Notes under the pieces: generated by a model
The model's database searches: none
What the model saw: only the letters and a program-made list of their open reading frames with translations
What the model was told of the DNA's origin: nothing
Position numbers and translations under genes: made by a program
Shown here: positions 63,782 through 64,000 of the stretch, one piece after another
Layout: each line of letters opens with the position of its first letter
How positions within the stretch are numbered: position 1 is the first letter of the stretch
Assembly: GCA_902168205.1 (NCBI GenBank)
Contig: CABHOK010000005.1
Span: 1 to 64,000, forward strand
Source: an uncultured Chitinophaga sp.
GTDB lineage: Bacteria > Bacteroidota > Bacteroidia > Cytophagales > Cyclobacteriaceae
Reading direction: 5' to 3'
Length of the DNA stretch: 64,000 nucleotides

Positions 63782-64000
63782 CTACTGCTCCGGGAAAGAA
63801 AAATTCACTGCGGTCAGATTCCTGTTTTTTAGTTCGCTCCAAAATGACGTTGGAATAGTTGTTTCTGCCATGGCCAGATTGGACCGCACGCGCGAAGCAT
63901 TGGTGGTATTCAATGCTATACTTTTTACTCCCGGAACATTGAGTGCAAACTGTACACAGGCTTGCGCGGGACTTACACCGAATTGATTGCATACGGCAAA
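63782..64000 (-). CDS. Aldo/keto reductase, C-terminal part (cut by window end)
   Basis: Only the last 72 residues are inside the window: FAVCNQFGVSPAQACVQFAL, NVPGVKSIALNTTNASRVRS, NLAMAETTIPTSFWSELKNR and a short tail. This matches the C-terminus of aldo/keto reductases of the D-threo-aldose (L-fucose) 1-dehydrogenase type. It ends 31 bp before the zinc dehydrogenase start on the same strand, so it is probably the preceding gene of the fucose operon, providing the first oxidation of L-fucose to its lactone. Confidence 0.8.
   Translation of the reverse strand, partial: FAVCNQFGVSPAQACVQFALNVPGVKSIALNTTNASRVRSNLAMAETTIPTSFWSELKNRNLTAVNFSFPEQ

Noticed and set aside
1-64000. CRISPR array, tRNA, rRNA or riboswitch
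   Set aside because: Read for regularly spaced repeats, cloverleaf arms with GTTCGA-type loops and common riboswitch cores; none was recognised. A covariance-model scan would be needed to exclude them fully.

Overview
This 64 kb window comes from a Bacteroidota chromosome, most likely a soil or freshwater member of the Cytophagales. The evidence is a SusC/SusD pair, a hybrid two-component regulator, type IX secretion C-terminal domains of both type A (metalloprotease, GH44) and type B (GH74), a PorP/SprF protein, many lipoproteins and mostly Shine-Dalgarno-free starts. No rRNA, tRNA, CRISPR array or intact insertion sequence was seen. These assignments rest on motif reading and family memory; no search was run.

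Region 1 (0.2-33.5 kb) is a carbohydrate-degradation locus best explained as xyloglucan or related hemicellulose use. It holds a T9SS metalloprotease, a SusD relic, a GH42 beta-galactosidase, a GH74 xyloglucanase with a type B sorting domain that overlaps a PorP/SprF-SPOR gene, and then on the minus strand GH39, GH29 and GH44 enzymes. A divergent hybrid two-component sensor follows, then the core unit susC-susD-surface glycan-binding lipoprotein-GH5-GH5. The inferred scheme is that GH74, GH44 and the GH5 lipoproteins cut the backbone at the surface, SGBP/SusD/SusC capture and import oligosaccharides, and GH42, GH29 and GH39 remove galactose, fucose and possibly xylose. No GH31 alpha-xylosidase is visible here.

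Region 2 (33.5-34.8 kb) is a graveyard: a MacB-type ABC permease fragment and a badly decayed tyrosine recombinase, which suggest a past mobile-element boundary next to the locus.

Region 3 (34.9-43.7 kb) contains a PRC-barrel protein, a GH130-glycosyltransferase pair, a CPA1-type Na+/H+ antiporter, and a compact minus-strand cassette of acyltransferase, zinc-ribbon membrane protein (DUF6320-like) and HSL-type esterase.

Region 4 (43.8-56.5 kb) carries many small signalling and stress-like genes: two histidine kinases, an AraC regulator with an HMA-like N-terminus, a single-domain response regulator, cupin, CsbD-like, DUF2158-like and Hsp20 proteins, an outer-membrane barrel, and two copies of an unrecognised ~130-residue family.

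Region 5 (56.6-64 kb) has a three-gene ABC export operon (NEW3-domain protein, ATPase, permease) with a very strong Shine-Dalgarno at one junction, a dehydrogenase relic, and a minus-strand fucose operon (aldo/keto reductase cut by the window end, zinc dehydrogenase, RhaM-type mutarotase, second GH29 fucosidase). The fucose operon matches the fucosidase activity of region 1.
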